DNA from: JBKDZR01 sp047971485
Lineage (GTDB): Bacteria; Pseudomonadota; Alphaproteobacteria; Rhodobacterales; Rhodobacteraceae
Direction of reading: 5' to 3'
DNA: 35,582 nt
Assembly: GCA_047971485.1 (NCBI GenBank)
Contig: JBKDZR010000006.1
Coordinates: 1-35,582 of the forward strand
A program made the translations under genes and the position numbers. The notes under the pieces were generated by a model. It had not been told where the DNA came from and did not search any database. It was given only the letters and a program-made list of their open reading frames with translations. Positions 16,148-24,071 of this stretch are shown in pieces (within the stretch, counting starts at the first letter, position 1; each line of letters begins with the position of its first letter).

Positions 16148-16818
16148 GCGGCGTTGTCAAAACCAAGATCGAACGGGCCGATGCCGATGTGATCGCCGGG
16201 CTGGCCAAGGCTGGCGTGGCTACGGTGCACGAGGCCCAGGGGCGCAAGGGCCTGTTGGCCAGCTACATGCGGCCCATCTATCCCGGTGCGTCCATTGCCG
16301 GCTCGGCGCTGACCATCTCGGCGCCTCCGGGGGACAACTGGATGTTCCATGTGGCAATCGAGCAGGTCAAACCCGGTGACATCCTGGTTCTGGCCCCGAC
16401 CAGCCCCTGCGAAGATGGCTATTTCGGCGATCTTCTGGCGACTTCGGCCAAGGCGCGGGGCGCGGCTGGCGCCGTGTTGAACAGCGGTGTGCGTGACGTG
16501 CGCGACCTGACCGAAATGGAATTCCCGGTCTGGTCCAAGGCGGTCTTTTCCGCTGGCACGGTCAAGGAAACCATCGGCTCGGTCAACGTGCCCGTGGTGT
16601 GCGCTGGCGCCTATATTGAGGCCGGTGACGTGATCATCGCCGATGATGATGGCGTCTGTGTCGTACCGCGGGCCAAGGCGGCCGAGGTTCTGGCCGCCGC
16701 GCAGAAGCGATCCGAAAACGAGGAAATGAAGCGCCAGAAGCTGGCGGATGGCGTTCTTGGCCTCGATCTCTATGACATGCGCGGGCGCCTGGCCGAAAAA
16801 GGCCTGAAATATGAGTGA
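16144..16818 (+). CDS. ligK: 4-carboxy-4-hydroxy-2-oxoadipate aldolase (RraA-like fold)
   Basis: LigK (GalC) splits 4-carboxy-4-hydroxy-2-oxoadipate into pyruvate and oxaloacetate, the last step of the PDC, gallate and 4,5-protocatechuate routes. The 224-residue product has the class II, RraA-like architecture. YFGDLLATSAKARGAAG supplies Asp96, and NSGVRD supplies Arg117 and Asp118, which correspond to the metal and substrate residues of this aldolase family. The glycine-rich AYIEAGDVIIADDDGV block follows. The gene overlaps galB by 4 bases and galD by 8 bases, so the three are tightly coupled. RraA-like proteins can be misannotated as RNase E inhibitors or methyltransferases, but the context excludes that here. 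Confidence 0.93.
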   Translation: MSGVVKTKIERADADVIAGLAKAGVATVHEAQGRKGLLASYMRPIYPGASIAGSALTISAPPGDNWMFHVAIEQVKPGDILVLAPTSPCEDGYFGDLLATSAKARGAAGAVLNSGVRDVRDLTEMEFPVWSKAVFSAGTVKETIGSVNVPVVCAGAYIEAGDVIIADDDGVCVVPRAKAAEVLAAAQKRSENEEMKRQKLADGVLGLDLYDMRGRLAEKGLKYE

Positions 16819-17863
16819 TGGCATCTGCTGCATGTGGATGCGTGGCGGGACCTCAAAGGGCGGGTATTTCCTGGCCGGGGACCTGCCCGCTGACACCGCT
16901 GCGCGCGATGCCTTTCTGCTGGGGGTCATGGGGTCGCCCGATCCCCGGCAAATCGACGGGATGGGCGGCGCCGATCCGCTGACCTCGAAGGTCGCGGTGG
17001 TGCGCAAGTCCGACCGCCCCGGTGTCGATGTGGATTACCTGTTCCTGCAGGTTTTCGTCGATCAGGCTATCGTGACCGATGCCCAGAACTGCGGCAACAT
17101 CCTGGCGGGTGTTGGTCCCTTCGCTTTGGAACGGGGTTTGATCCAGGCCCAGCCGGGCCGGACCGAGGTGCGCATCTACATGGAAAACACCGGCCAGATC
17201 GCGGTCGCCACGGTGGAAACGCCGGGGGGCAAGGTCAGCTATGCCGGGGATGCACGCATCGACGGTGTGCCGGGCCATGCCGCACCGGTGCCCATTGCTT
17301 TTCAGGATACGGCCGGGTCCAGCTGCGGGGCGCTGTTGCCCACCGGCAATGCGGTGGATGTGATCGGGGGTGTGGCCTGTACGCTGATCGACAATGGCAT
17401 GCCCTGCGTGGTCATGACCGCTGCCGATCTGGGGGTTGAGGGCACGGAAACGCCCGAGGATCTGGAAGCCAATGATGCCCTGCGTCAACGGCTGGAAGCG
17501 ATCCGCCTGCAGGCGGGCCCGCTGATGAACCTGGGCGATGTGGCCGAGAAATCCGTGCCCAAGATGACCATGGTTTCCAAGGCCCGCAATGGCGGTGCGA
17601 TTTCCACCCGCACCTTCATCCCGCATCGTTGTCACAAGACCATCGGGGTGTTGGGGGCGGTCAGCGTGGCCACGGCCTGCCTGCTGCCCGAAGGTCCGGC
17701 CGCTGCGCTGGCCCAGGTGCCCGAGGGCGCGGAAAAGACCTTGTCGGTGGAACACCCCACCGGCGAGATGACGGTGATCGCCACGGTTGAGGACGGTCAG
17801 GTCAGCCGCGCTGCCATCCTGCGCACGGCGCGCAAGCTGATGGATGGGGTGGTCTTCGGCTGA
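16811..17863 (+). CDS. galD: 4-oxalomesaconate tautomerase (PrpF family, GalD/LigU type)
   Basis: GalD interconverts the keto/enol or double-bond isomers of 4-oxalomesaconate so that the hydratase can act. The 350-residue protein opens with the PrpF-family signature RGGTSKGGYF (residues 11-20). It contains DAQNCGNILAGVG with Cys94, a likely catalytic position, and a second-half motif IPHRCHKTIGVLGA, as expected for the two-lobed diaminopimelate-epimerase-like fold. The family also includes 2-methylaconitate isomerase PrpF; linkage to galB and ligK, with ligI nearby, decides for the oxalomesaconate enzyme. The start overlaps the end of ligK. Whether it acts as a tautomerase (GalD) or an allylic isomerase (LigU) cannot be read from the sequence. 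Confidence 0.92.
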   Translation: MSDGICCMWMRGGTSKGGYFLAGDLPADTAARDAFLLGVMGSPDPRQIDGMGGADPLTSKVAVVRKSDRPGVDVDYLFLQVFVDQAIVTDAQNCGNILAGVGPFALERGLIQAQPGRTEVRIYMENTGQIAVATVETPGGKVSYAGDARIDGVPGHAAPVPIAFQDTAGSSCGALLPTGNAVDVIGGVACTLIDNGMPCVVMTAADLGVEGTETPEDLEANDALRQRLEAIRLQAGPLMNLGDVAEKSVPKMTMVSKARNGGAISTRTFIPHRCHKTIGVLGAVSVATACLLPEGPAAALAQVPEGAEKTLSVEHPTGEMTVIATVEDGQVSRAAILRTARKLMDGVVFG

Positions 17864-18207
17864 TCGGATCTGCGGTTCAGGGCAGGGCGGATCGCGAATA
17901 GAACATGCGCCGGTCCGGTATGCTGGTCTGGCGTCTTATCCAAAGGGTGGGGCAGGATGCTGCGCTCCGGTGGACAGGTGTTTTGCTTTCATCTTGCCGG
18001 TTGTTCTGCGTCTGCGCGGGGCAAGGCCCGAAGGGCAGCCGCGCATCGCCGGGCTGCCCCCCGGTACGGCGATTGGCTGGGGGTAGCGCGATCCCTCGGG
18101 CGTAAGATGACCTTGCCACCATAACGTACACCCGACCCAAGGTTGGATCGCCGCACTGCGGCCGGCCGATGCGCGGCTTTGTCGGCGGTGCCGCAGGGGG
18201 CGCCGCC
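17864..18207. other. Convergent intergenic region between galD and ligI
   Basis: The 344 bases between the two stop codons hold no gene that I can support. A possible terminator hairpin, GGGCAGC (18033-18039) with GCTGCCC (18053-18059), lies midway and could serve both converging transcripts. No T-run is present. Confidence 0.45.
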
Positions 18208-19077
18208 TTACCGCGCCCAGTACAGCCGCATCGGGTTGTCCACCAGCAGCTTCTGGCGCAGGGCCTCGGTCGGGGCGATGACCGGGATCCGATCCACCAG
18301 CAACCCGTCATCGGGTTTGTGGCTTTTCATGTTCGGATGCGGCCAGTCCGTGCCCCAGAGAACCCGATCGGGGAACCCGTCGATCAGCGCGCGGGAGAAC
18401 GGCGCCACATCGTCATAGGGCGGTCCGGCCAGGGTCAGCCGTTCCGGGCAGCCGACCTTGACCCAGAATTTCTCGTCTTCCATCAGCCGCTGGAAGGCCT
18501 TGAACCCGGCACTGTCCGCACCGGCGGCCACATCGGGCCGGCCCATATGGTCAATGATCACATCGCAGGGCAGATCCTTCAGGAAGGGGGCCAGTTCCTC
18601 AAGATCGGGGGCCTCGAAATAGACCACCACGTGCCAGCCCAGGTCCGCCACCCGCGCGGCCAGCTTGGCCGAGATGTCCGTGGGATCGGGGTTCACCAGC
18701 CGACGGACGAAGTTGAAGCGCACGCCGCGCACACCGGCGGCATCCATTTCCTGCAGCTCGGCATCGGTGATCTCGGGGTCGACCACGGCGATGCCCCGGC
18801 AATTCTCGGGATCGGTGCGCAGGGCATCCATCAACGCGGCATTATCGCGGCCATGGCAACTGGCCTGCACGATGACATTACGCGCAAAGCCCAGGTGATC
18901 GCGCAGGGCAACCAGCATCTCGCGTGTGGCATCCGAGGGGGTGTACTTGCGTTCCGGCGCATAGGGAAACCGATCGCCGGGGCCGAAAACATGGCAATGG
19001 GCATCCACCGCACCGGGCGGCGGGGTATAGCCCGGCTTTTTCGGGGAAGGATGCCAGGTGGGGGGATCAATCTGCAT
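18208..19077 (-). CDS. ligI: 2-pyrone-4,6-dicarboxylate lactonase (amidohydrolase superfamily)
   Basis: LigI hydrolyses the lactone 2-pyrone-4,6-dicarboxylate (PDC) to 4-oxalomesaconate in the cytoplasm. The 289-residue product has the family opening GAVDAHCHVFGP (His27 and His29), the substrate-binding VRGVRFNFVRRL, IIDHMGRPD, and the terminal catalytic aspartate in LWGTDWPHPN. Length and spacing match LigI-type lactonases, which work without metal. The ATG at 19077 lies inside the last codons of the TRAP permease gene (11-base overlap), so lactonase and transporter are co-translated. Its product is the substrate of the galD/galB/ligK enzymes encoded on the opposite strand. No LigAB or GalA dioxygenase is in the window. 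Confidence 0.93.
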   Translation of the reverse strand: MQIDPPTWHPSPKKPGYTPPPGAVDAHCHVFGPGDRFPYAPERKYTPSDATREMLVALRDHLGFARNVIVQASCHGRDNAALMDALRTDPENCRGIAVVDPEITDAELQEMDAAGVRGVRFNFVRRLVNPDPTDISAKLAARVADLGWHVVVYFEAPDLEELAPFLKDLPCDVIIDHMGRPDVAAGADSAGFKAFQRLMEDEKFWVKVGCPERLTLAGPPYDDVAPFSRALIDGFPDRVLWGTDWPHPNMKSHKPDDGLLVDRIPVIAPTEALRQKLLVDNPMRLYWAR

Positions 19078-20974
19078 GGGCTCTCCAGTTCACGTAGCAG
19101 ATGGCGCCGGTGACCAGCAGACCGGCCAGGGTACAGGCCAGGCTGGTCGCGCCGCCGACAGGCAGGATCAGGGCTGCGGTCAGCAGGGCGGCCCCGGCCC
19201 AGAAGCCGGCGATATGCATCCCGCTGAGGGGGCGGATGAACCAGCCGGTCATGGCCGTGCCGGCGGCGAACACCCCGACAAAGGCGGCGATGGTGGCCAG
19301 GGCGATGGTCCAGGGCGTGCCGATCAGCAGCAGTTCCGGCGCGTAGACGAACAGGAACGGCGCCACCACCTTGACGAAGCCCAGCCGGATCGATTCCACC
19401 GCCGTCTCATTCGGACTGGACCCGGCGATCGAAGCCCCGGCATAGGCGGCCAGCGCCACCGGGGGTGTGATCGCCGACAGCAGCCCATAGTAGAAGATGA
19501 ACATATGCGCCGCGATCACCGGCAGGCCGAACTTGACCAGCGCCGGCGCGATCAGGATGGCCAGCAACAGATAGGCCGCCGAGGTCGGCATTCCCAGCCC
19601 CAGGATGAAGCTGGCGATCATCGTCAGGATCAACACGAGAAACAGGTTGCCGCTGCCCAGGTCCAGGATCAGCGTGGACATTTTCAGCGCCAGCCCGGTC
19701 AGGGTCAGAACCCCGATCAGCATGCCGGCCACGGCCACTGCGGCGATGATCGGCAGGACATTGCGCACGGTTTCCATGCACACCTCGATCAGGCCAAGGG
19801 GACCGATGCGGGACTCTTTTCTGAAGGTCGATACAACCAGCGTTGCGATCAGGCACAGCACAGCGGCGGCCGAGGGCGTGTAACCGAAGGCCAGGAACAC
19901 GATCAGCGCCACCAGCGGCAGCAGCATCAGCCCGCGCTTGAACAGCACCTCGCGCAGGGCGGGGATGTCCTCGGGGTTGGCGCGGCCCAGATCGAACTTG
20001 CCGGCCTCTTCGCGCACCGCGACCAGCAGGGCAAAGACATACAGCAAGGCCGGGATCAGGGCGGCAGCGGCGATCACCGCATAGGGCGTCTGGGTCAGTT
20101 CCGCCATCAGGAAGGCGGCGGCGCCCATGACCGGTGGCATGATCTGACCGGCGGATGAGGCGGCGGCCTCGATCGCGGCGGCCACCTTGGGGCGATAGCC
20201 GGTGCGCTTCATCAGCGGGATGGTAAAGGTGCCGGTCGTGACCACACCAGCCACGGCGGATCCGTTGATCGACGAGAACATGGTTGACGAAATCACCGCT
20301 GTCAGGGCCGGCCCGCCCTGTACCCGCCCGGTCAGCGCATGGGCCAGATCGACGAAAACCTGCCCCAGCCCGGTGCGCAGCAGCAGCCCCCCCAGCAGGG
20401 AAAACAGCAGGATATACTGGGCCGCCACCCCCATGGGCAGACCGAACAGCCCCTCGGTGCGCAGAAACAGGTTCGAGGTGACCCGCGCCAGGCTATAGCC
20501 GGCATGGCCGTAATCCCCGGGGATCATGCTGCCCCAGAAGGCATAAGCCAGCGCCAGGGCGCCCAGGGCGACCATCACCCAGCCGATCAGATAGCGGGCC
20601 AGGACCAGCGCCGCCACGGTGGCCACGCAGAACAGCACCACATCCGTCTGCCCGGCAATGCCGCCCGAGCGGATGATGTTCATGTAATTGGTCCACAGAT
20701 AGGGCCCAGGGATCAACACCCCGGCCGCCAGAACATACAGCACCAGTCGCCAGATCGGGTTGGGCCGCGCGCAGGCCACATACAGCAGCCCGGCAGACAC
20801 CATCAGCGAGAAAAAGGTCGCCCGCAGGATCAGGGCTGTCAGGCTGCCATACCAGGCCGAATGAACGACCAGGGCCACAGCGGCCACCGACAGCGCGGAG
20901 AAGGCCAGGGTGACGATGAAATGTTCGGGACGGGAAAGATGATCCCCGGGAAGAACGGTTTTAAACTCTGCCAC
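19067..20974 (-). CDS. TRAP transporter fused permease (small plus large membrane subunits, TAXI type)
   Basis: This is a secondary transporter that uses an ion gradient and a periplasmic binding protein to import solutes. The 635-residue protein fuses the DctQ-like small subunit (about 1-150) with the DctM-like large subunit; many hydrophobic helices are visible. Characteristic blocks are MFSSINGSAVAGVVTTGTFTIPLMKR, GQIMPPVMGAAAFLMAE, LGMPTSAAYLL and SAITPPVALAAYAGA. The start codon is GTG at 20974. The 3' end overlaps the ligI start, the best clue to substrate: PDC or a related di/tricarboxylate (inference). The matching TAXI binding protein gene lies 141 bases upstream on the same strand. 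Confidence 0.94.
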   Translation of the reverse strand: MAEFKTVLPGDHLSRPEHFIVTLAFSALSVAAVALVVHSAWYGSLTALILRATFFSLMVSAGLLYVACARPNPIWRLVLYVLAAGVLIPGPYLWTNYMNIIRSGGIAGQTDVVLFCVATVAALVLARYLIGWVMVALGALALAYAFWGSMIPGDYGHAGYSLARVTSNLFLRTEGLFGLPMGVAAQYILLFSLLGGLLLRTGLGQVFVDLAHALTGRVQGGPALTAVISSTMFSSINGSAVAGVVTTGTFTIPLMKRTGYRPKVAAAIEAAASSAGQIMPPVMGAAAFLMAELTQTPYAVIAAAALIPALLYVFALLVAVREEAGKFDLGRANPEDIPALREVLFKRGLMLLPLVALIVFLAFGYTPSAAAVLCLIATLVVSTFRKESRIGPLGLIEVCMETVRNVLPIIAAVAVAGMLIGVLTLTGLALKMSTLILDLGSGNLFLVLILTMIASFILGLGMPTSAAYLLLAILIAPALVKFGLPVIAAHMFIFYYGLLSAITPPVALAAYAGASIAGSSPNETAVESIRLGFVKVVAPFLFVYAPELLLIGTPWTIALATIAAFVGVFAAGTAMTGWFIRPLSGMHIAGFWAGAALLTAALILPVGGATSLACTLAGLLVTGAICYVNWRAHAD

Positions 20975-21082
20975 GTGTTGATCCTGCCTGTCTGAGATCC
21001 CGGTGATAAGATCCGGGTCGGCTTGCCGATGTCCGGGGGGCGACCCCGTCGTGCATCCGGGTCAGGGTGCCCGTCCGGACCG

Positions 21083-21112
21083 ATGGGCGGGGCCGTGTGC
21101 GACCCCGCCCAT
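21083..21112 (-). terminator. Perfect 10-bp hairpin between binding-protein and permease genes
   Basis: ATGGGCGGGG (21083-21092) and CCCCGCCCAT (21103-21112) enclose a 10-base loop, 3 bases beyond the stop of the TAXI gene on the minus strand. There is no T-run. Such an element in a transporter operon usually stabilises the upstream binding-protein message or lets only part of the transcription through; that role is inferred. Confidence 0.6.
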
Positions 21113-21115
21113 TGA

Positions 21116-22039
21116 TTATTGTTCGTCGAAAAAGCGTTGGGCGCCTTCGTGCAGCGCGATCGGCGCCTGTCCGGCCTTTTCCAGGCTGATATGGGCTGCA
21201 GACGGATGGACCGCTTGCAAGGCCCCGATATCGCCGAACAGGGCCTTGGTGATTTCATAGACCAGTTCGGGGTCGGCATCGGCGGCGGTGAACAGGATCG
21301 CCGGATCGCCCATGGCCGTCACCGGATTGGCCTCGCCCTCATAGGTGCCGCCGGGGATTTCGATCACCTCATAGAAGGGATAGTCGGCCAGCAGGCCCTC
21401 GACCCGGGTGGGATCGACGGGGACCAGGTGGACATCCTCGGTGGTGAACAATTCGATAAAGGCCGCCGCCGGGGTGCCTGCCAGAATGATGGAACCGTCC
21501 AACTGCCCGTTTTTCAGCGCGGCTGTTGCTTCACCGTAGGACAAAAAGGAAACCCGGTTCATCTTGAACGCGTCATAGGCGGTCAGCAGGCGTTCGGCGA
21601 ATTGCGCCGAGTTGGACCCCGGAGGGCCGATCGACACTTTCAGATCGGCCAGATCGTCCAGGCTGGCCGCGCCGCTTTTATCGGTGGCCGCGATTTGCAG
21701 AACAGCCGGATAGAGATAGGCAATGGCGGCCACGTTTTGCGGATCGCCATCGAACGGGCCCTGGCCGTTCTTGCCTTCGTAAAGGGTCGACGCCGAGGAA
21801 AAGCCCATGGTCATCTCACCGGCCGAGACGCGGCGGATGTTCTCGATCGAGGCGCCGGTGACTTCGGCATTGGCGGTCACGCCGTCCAGCTGGCGCGACA
21901 GGATATCGGCCATGCCGGCCCCCACGGCGTAAAACACGCCACCCGTGCCGCCGGTGCCGATCGACACCCGGTCCTGGGCCATGGCCGGCGATAGGGCCGC
22001 CAGGGCAAGCGCCGCGGTTGCGGCCATTGTCTTGAACAT
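21116..22039 (-). CDS. TAXI-family TRAP transporter solute-binding protein
   Basis: This periplasmic receptor captures the substrate for the fused TRAP permease. The 307-residue precursor has a Sec signal peptide (MFKTMAATAALALAALSPAMA, cut near residue 21). The TAXI hallmark follows: VSIGTGGTGGVFYAVGAGMADIL, then a SAGEMTMGFSSASTLYEG segment and VSIGPPGSNSAQFAERLL. The ATG at 22039 is preceded by GGAGGGA. The gene is first in the operon TAXI-permease-ligI and divergent from the LysR regulator, so LysR control is likely. TAXI family members with known ligands include glutamate/glutamine binders, so the ligand cannot be read from the fold; context points to PDC or a similar carboxylate. Confidence 0.94.
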   Translation of the reverse strand: MFKTMAATAALALAALSPAMAQDRVSIGTGGTGGVFYAVGAGMADILSRQLDGVTANAEVTGASIENIRRVSAGEMTMGFSSASTLYEGKNGQGPFDGDPQNVAAIAYLYPAVLQIAATDKSGAASLDDLADLKVSIGPPGSNSAQFAERLLTAYDAFKMNRVSFLSYGEATAALKNGQLDGSIILAGTPAAAFIELFTTEDVHLVPVDPTRVEGLLADYPFYEVIEIPGGTYEGEANPVTAMGDPAILFTAADADPELVYEITKALFGDIGALQAVHPSAAHISLEKAGQAPIALHEGAQRFFDEQ

Positions 22040-22133
22040 GCTGATCCCTCCAGATCTGACTATCGGACGGGGGCGGCGGGCCGACCCCGGCGTGTTCACA
22101 AAACCGGATATTGCGCAGGACACCAGCAAAAAC

Positions 22134-22148
22134 GCCAATTCGATTGGC
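22134..22148. promoter_or_regulatory. Candidate LysR operator in the TAXI-lysR divergent region
   Basis: GCCAAT-TCG-ATTGGC is a perfect 15-base dyad centred in the 154-base gap between the TAXI gene (minus) and the LysR gene (plus). LysR regulators typically bind such an interrupted dyad upstream of a divergent target and activate when ligand is bound. Its position, 46 bases before the lysR ATG, also suits autoregulation. Confidence 0.6.
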
Positions 22149-22193
22149 AGGGTCGCCTTGTCGCCCCTATTCGTTTTATGCAACAAAAGGGGG

Positions 22194-23411
22194 ATGGATA
22201 CAGCAAGCGGCCTGCCAAATCTGCGCCATCTTCTGGGGATTGTTGCGATCGCTGATCAAGGGACGCTGTCGGCGGCGGCCGATGTGGTCAACTTGTCGCA
22301 GCCCGCGCTGACCCAGGGAATCGCCAAGATCGAATCGCGGTTGGGGATGGCCATGTTCCGCCGGTCCAGCCGGGGCATGGCGCTGACCGATCCGGGGCGG
22401 CTGTTCGTCGACCGGTTGCGGCGGGGTATCGGCTTCCTGCACCGGGCGGGGGACATGGCCGGTCAGCCCAATCTGGCGCGTCTGGCAACGCTGGGTCAGA
22501 TGCGGGCGCTGGGGGCGGTGGTCGATCACGGTGGGTTTCGCGCGGCGGCCTCGGCCCTGGGGGTGGAACCCTCCAGTGTCAGCCGGGCGTTCCGGGATCT
22601 GGAACAGAATTGTGCCGCGCCGCTGCTGGAAAAGACCTCGGCCGGGATGCGCCCGACGCTACAGGCCGAACGCATGGCACGGCTGGCCAAGCTGGCGATA
22701 CGCGAGGTGCGCCAGGCGCTGGATGACATCCAGGGGTGGCAGGGCCGCTATGAGGGACGGCTGGCCATCGGGTGTCTGCCCCTGGTTCAGCCGATGATCC
22801 TGCCCGAAGCTCTGGTGCGGTTCGCCCCGGAATTTCCGAATGTGGCGCCGCAGGTGATTGACGGGTTGTATGCCAGTCTGGCGCGGGGGTTGCGCGAGGG
22901 GGAACTGGACATGGTGATCGGGGCCTTGCGCAGCCATGACCTGCCTGATGGTCTGGTGCAGCGGCCCCTGTTCAATGACAGCCTGGTCCTGGTGGCGCGC
23001 CCGGGGCATCCGCTGGCCGATACCGGAACAGCGGCGGCGGCGGATCTGTCGATCTATCCCTGGGTCGCACCGCGCCTGGGGGCCCCGGCGCGCGCCTATT
23101 TCGAGGATCTGATGGCCAGCCTTGAGATCCCCGCCGGCGTGCCCCGCCCGATCGAGACCGGCGCGCATGAGGTGATGCGCGGCCTTCTGATGCGCAGCGA
23201 CCGGCTGACGGTGATTTCCGCTGCTCAGGTCGAACGCGAGATCCGCCTTGGTCAACTGGTCCGCATCCCCTTTCCCCTGCACGACACCCGGCGCGAGATC
23301 GGTGTCACCTTGTCCGAGGATTGGCTGCCCTCGGCACCGCATCGCCGTTTTCTCAGCGTGCTGGCCGAGGTCGTCGCCGAAACCGTGCCCATGGGCGGGG
23401 GGCTGGGCTGA
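22194..23411 (+). CDS. LysR-type regulator with two tandem helix-turn-helix domains
   Basis: The 405-residue protein is about 100 residues longer than a normal LysR regulator (about 300). Two separate LysR-type winged HTH units can be read. HTH1 is at residues about 9-68 (FSAAA-like GTLSAAADVVNLSQPALTQ, KIESRLG, FRRSSRGMALT). HTH2 is at about 98-158 (HGGFRAAASALGVEPSSVSR, RDLEQ, LLEKTSAGMRPT). The usual linker helix (about 160-180) and a single substrate-binding domain (about 187-395) follow. The ATG at 22194 starts just before HTH1; its AAGGGGG is unusually close to the start. It is divergent from the TAXI-TRAP-ligI operon and probably controls it in response to PDC or a pathway intermediate. 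The downstream MocA-like gene overlaps its stop. Confidence 0.93.
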   Translation: MDTASGLPNLRHLLGIVAIADQGTLSAAADVVNLSQPALTQGIAKIESRLGMAMFRRSSRGMALTDPGRLFVDRLRRGIGFLHRAGDMAGQPNLARLATLGQMRALGAVVDHGGFRAAASALGVEPSSVSRAFRDLEQNCAAPLLEKTSAGMRPTLQAERMARLAKLAIREVRQALDDIQGWQGRYEGRLAIGCLPLVQPMILPEALVRFAPEFPNVAPQVIDGLYASLARGLREGELDMVIGALRSHDLPDGLVQRPLFNDSLVLVARPGHPLADTGTAAAADLSIYPWVAPRLGAPARAYFEDLMASLEIPAGVPRPIETGAHEVMRGLLMRSDRLTVISAAQVEREIRLGQLVRIPFPLHDTRREIGVTLSEDWLPSAPHRRFLSVLAEVVAETVPMGGGLG

Positions 23412-23986
23412 TGGCGGCTGCGGGATGTGCGGGCATCGTTCTGGCCGCTGGCCAGTCGCGGCGGTTCGGGCCGGCCAACAAGCTGTTGGCACCGCTGGCC
23501 GGGCGGCCGCTTGCCTGTCATGCTGCGGCGGCCATGCGTCAGGCTGCGCCAGGTCCCCTGATTGCGGTGGTCGCGGATCCGGCGGTCGCGGCGTTGTTTA
23601 ACGGTTTCGTCATCGTCCCGCCGGACGGCACGGATCAGTCCGCCAGCCTGCGCGCCGGGATCGCGGCGGCGGTGGTGGCTGGGGCCAGCGGTGTGCTGCT
23701 TGGTCTGGCCGATATGCCCCGGATTGATGCCCCGCATCTGTGCGCGGTGATGGCGCTGGGGCGGCGGCTGGGGGCGGCCGGATCCAGTGATGGGGTGCGG
23801 CCCATGCCCCCGGCCTTTTTTGCCGCCCCCTATTTCCCAGCCCTGTCCCTGATCACCGGTGACAGGGGCGCCCGGACCCTTTTGGGCGATTTGCCGCCCG
23901 GGGCCCTGATCCGGGTGCCCCCTGGGGCCCTGGCCGATATCGACACACCGGATCAGTTGACCGCGCTGGACCGGGATCCGGGTTGA
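23411..23986 (+). CDS. MocA-like nucleotidyltransferase (NTP-transferase family)
   Basis: The 191-residue protein has the MobA/MocA-type nucleotidyltransferase fold. It has the nucleotide-binding signature GIVLAAGQSRRFGPANKLLAPLAGRPL (residues about 7-33) and a metal aspartate in GLADMP. The family includes the CTP:molybdopterin cytidylyltransferase that makes the cofactor of xanthine- and CO-dehydrogenase-type enzymes, and short glycerol- or sugar-related transferases. The exact substrate is not shown here. ATG 23411 shares its A with the TGA of the LysR gene (TGATG), so the two are translationally coupled. This is odd, because no molybdoenzyme gene is in the window. At about 191 residues it is close to the usual length. 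Confidence 0.85.
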   Translation: MAAAGCAGIVLAAGQSRRFGPANKLLAPLAGRPLACHAAAAMRQAAPGPLIAVVADPAVAALFNGFVIVPPDGTDQSASLRAGIAAAVVAGASGVLLGLADMPRIDAPHLCAVMALGRRLGAAGSSDGVRPMPPAFFAAPYFPALSLITGDRGARTLLGDLPPGALIRVPPGALADIDTPDQLTALDRDPG

Positions 23987-24071
23987 TCGGATCCTTCGGC
24001 GGGCGGGCCATTGCCCGTCGGCTGGGACGGGGGTAAGCGTTGGGCAAAGGGACGAAGGGTGGAGTATCGTC

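Noticed and set aside
16144..16818. ligK as RraA ribonuclease regulator or a dimethylmenaquinone methyltransferase
   Set aside because: RraA-like fold is shared; the gene's position between galB and galD and its metal-site residues indicate the CHA aldolase.
22081..22193. Upstream extension of the LysR gene to 21945
   Set aside because: It would run through the divergent promoter and the dyad and into the TAXI gene; ATG 22194 directly precedes the first HTH.
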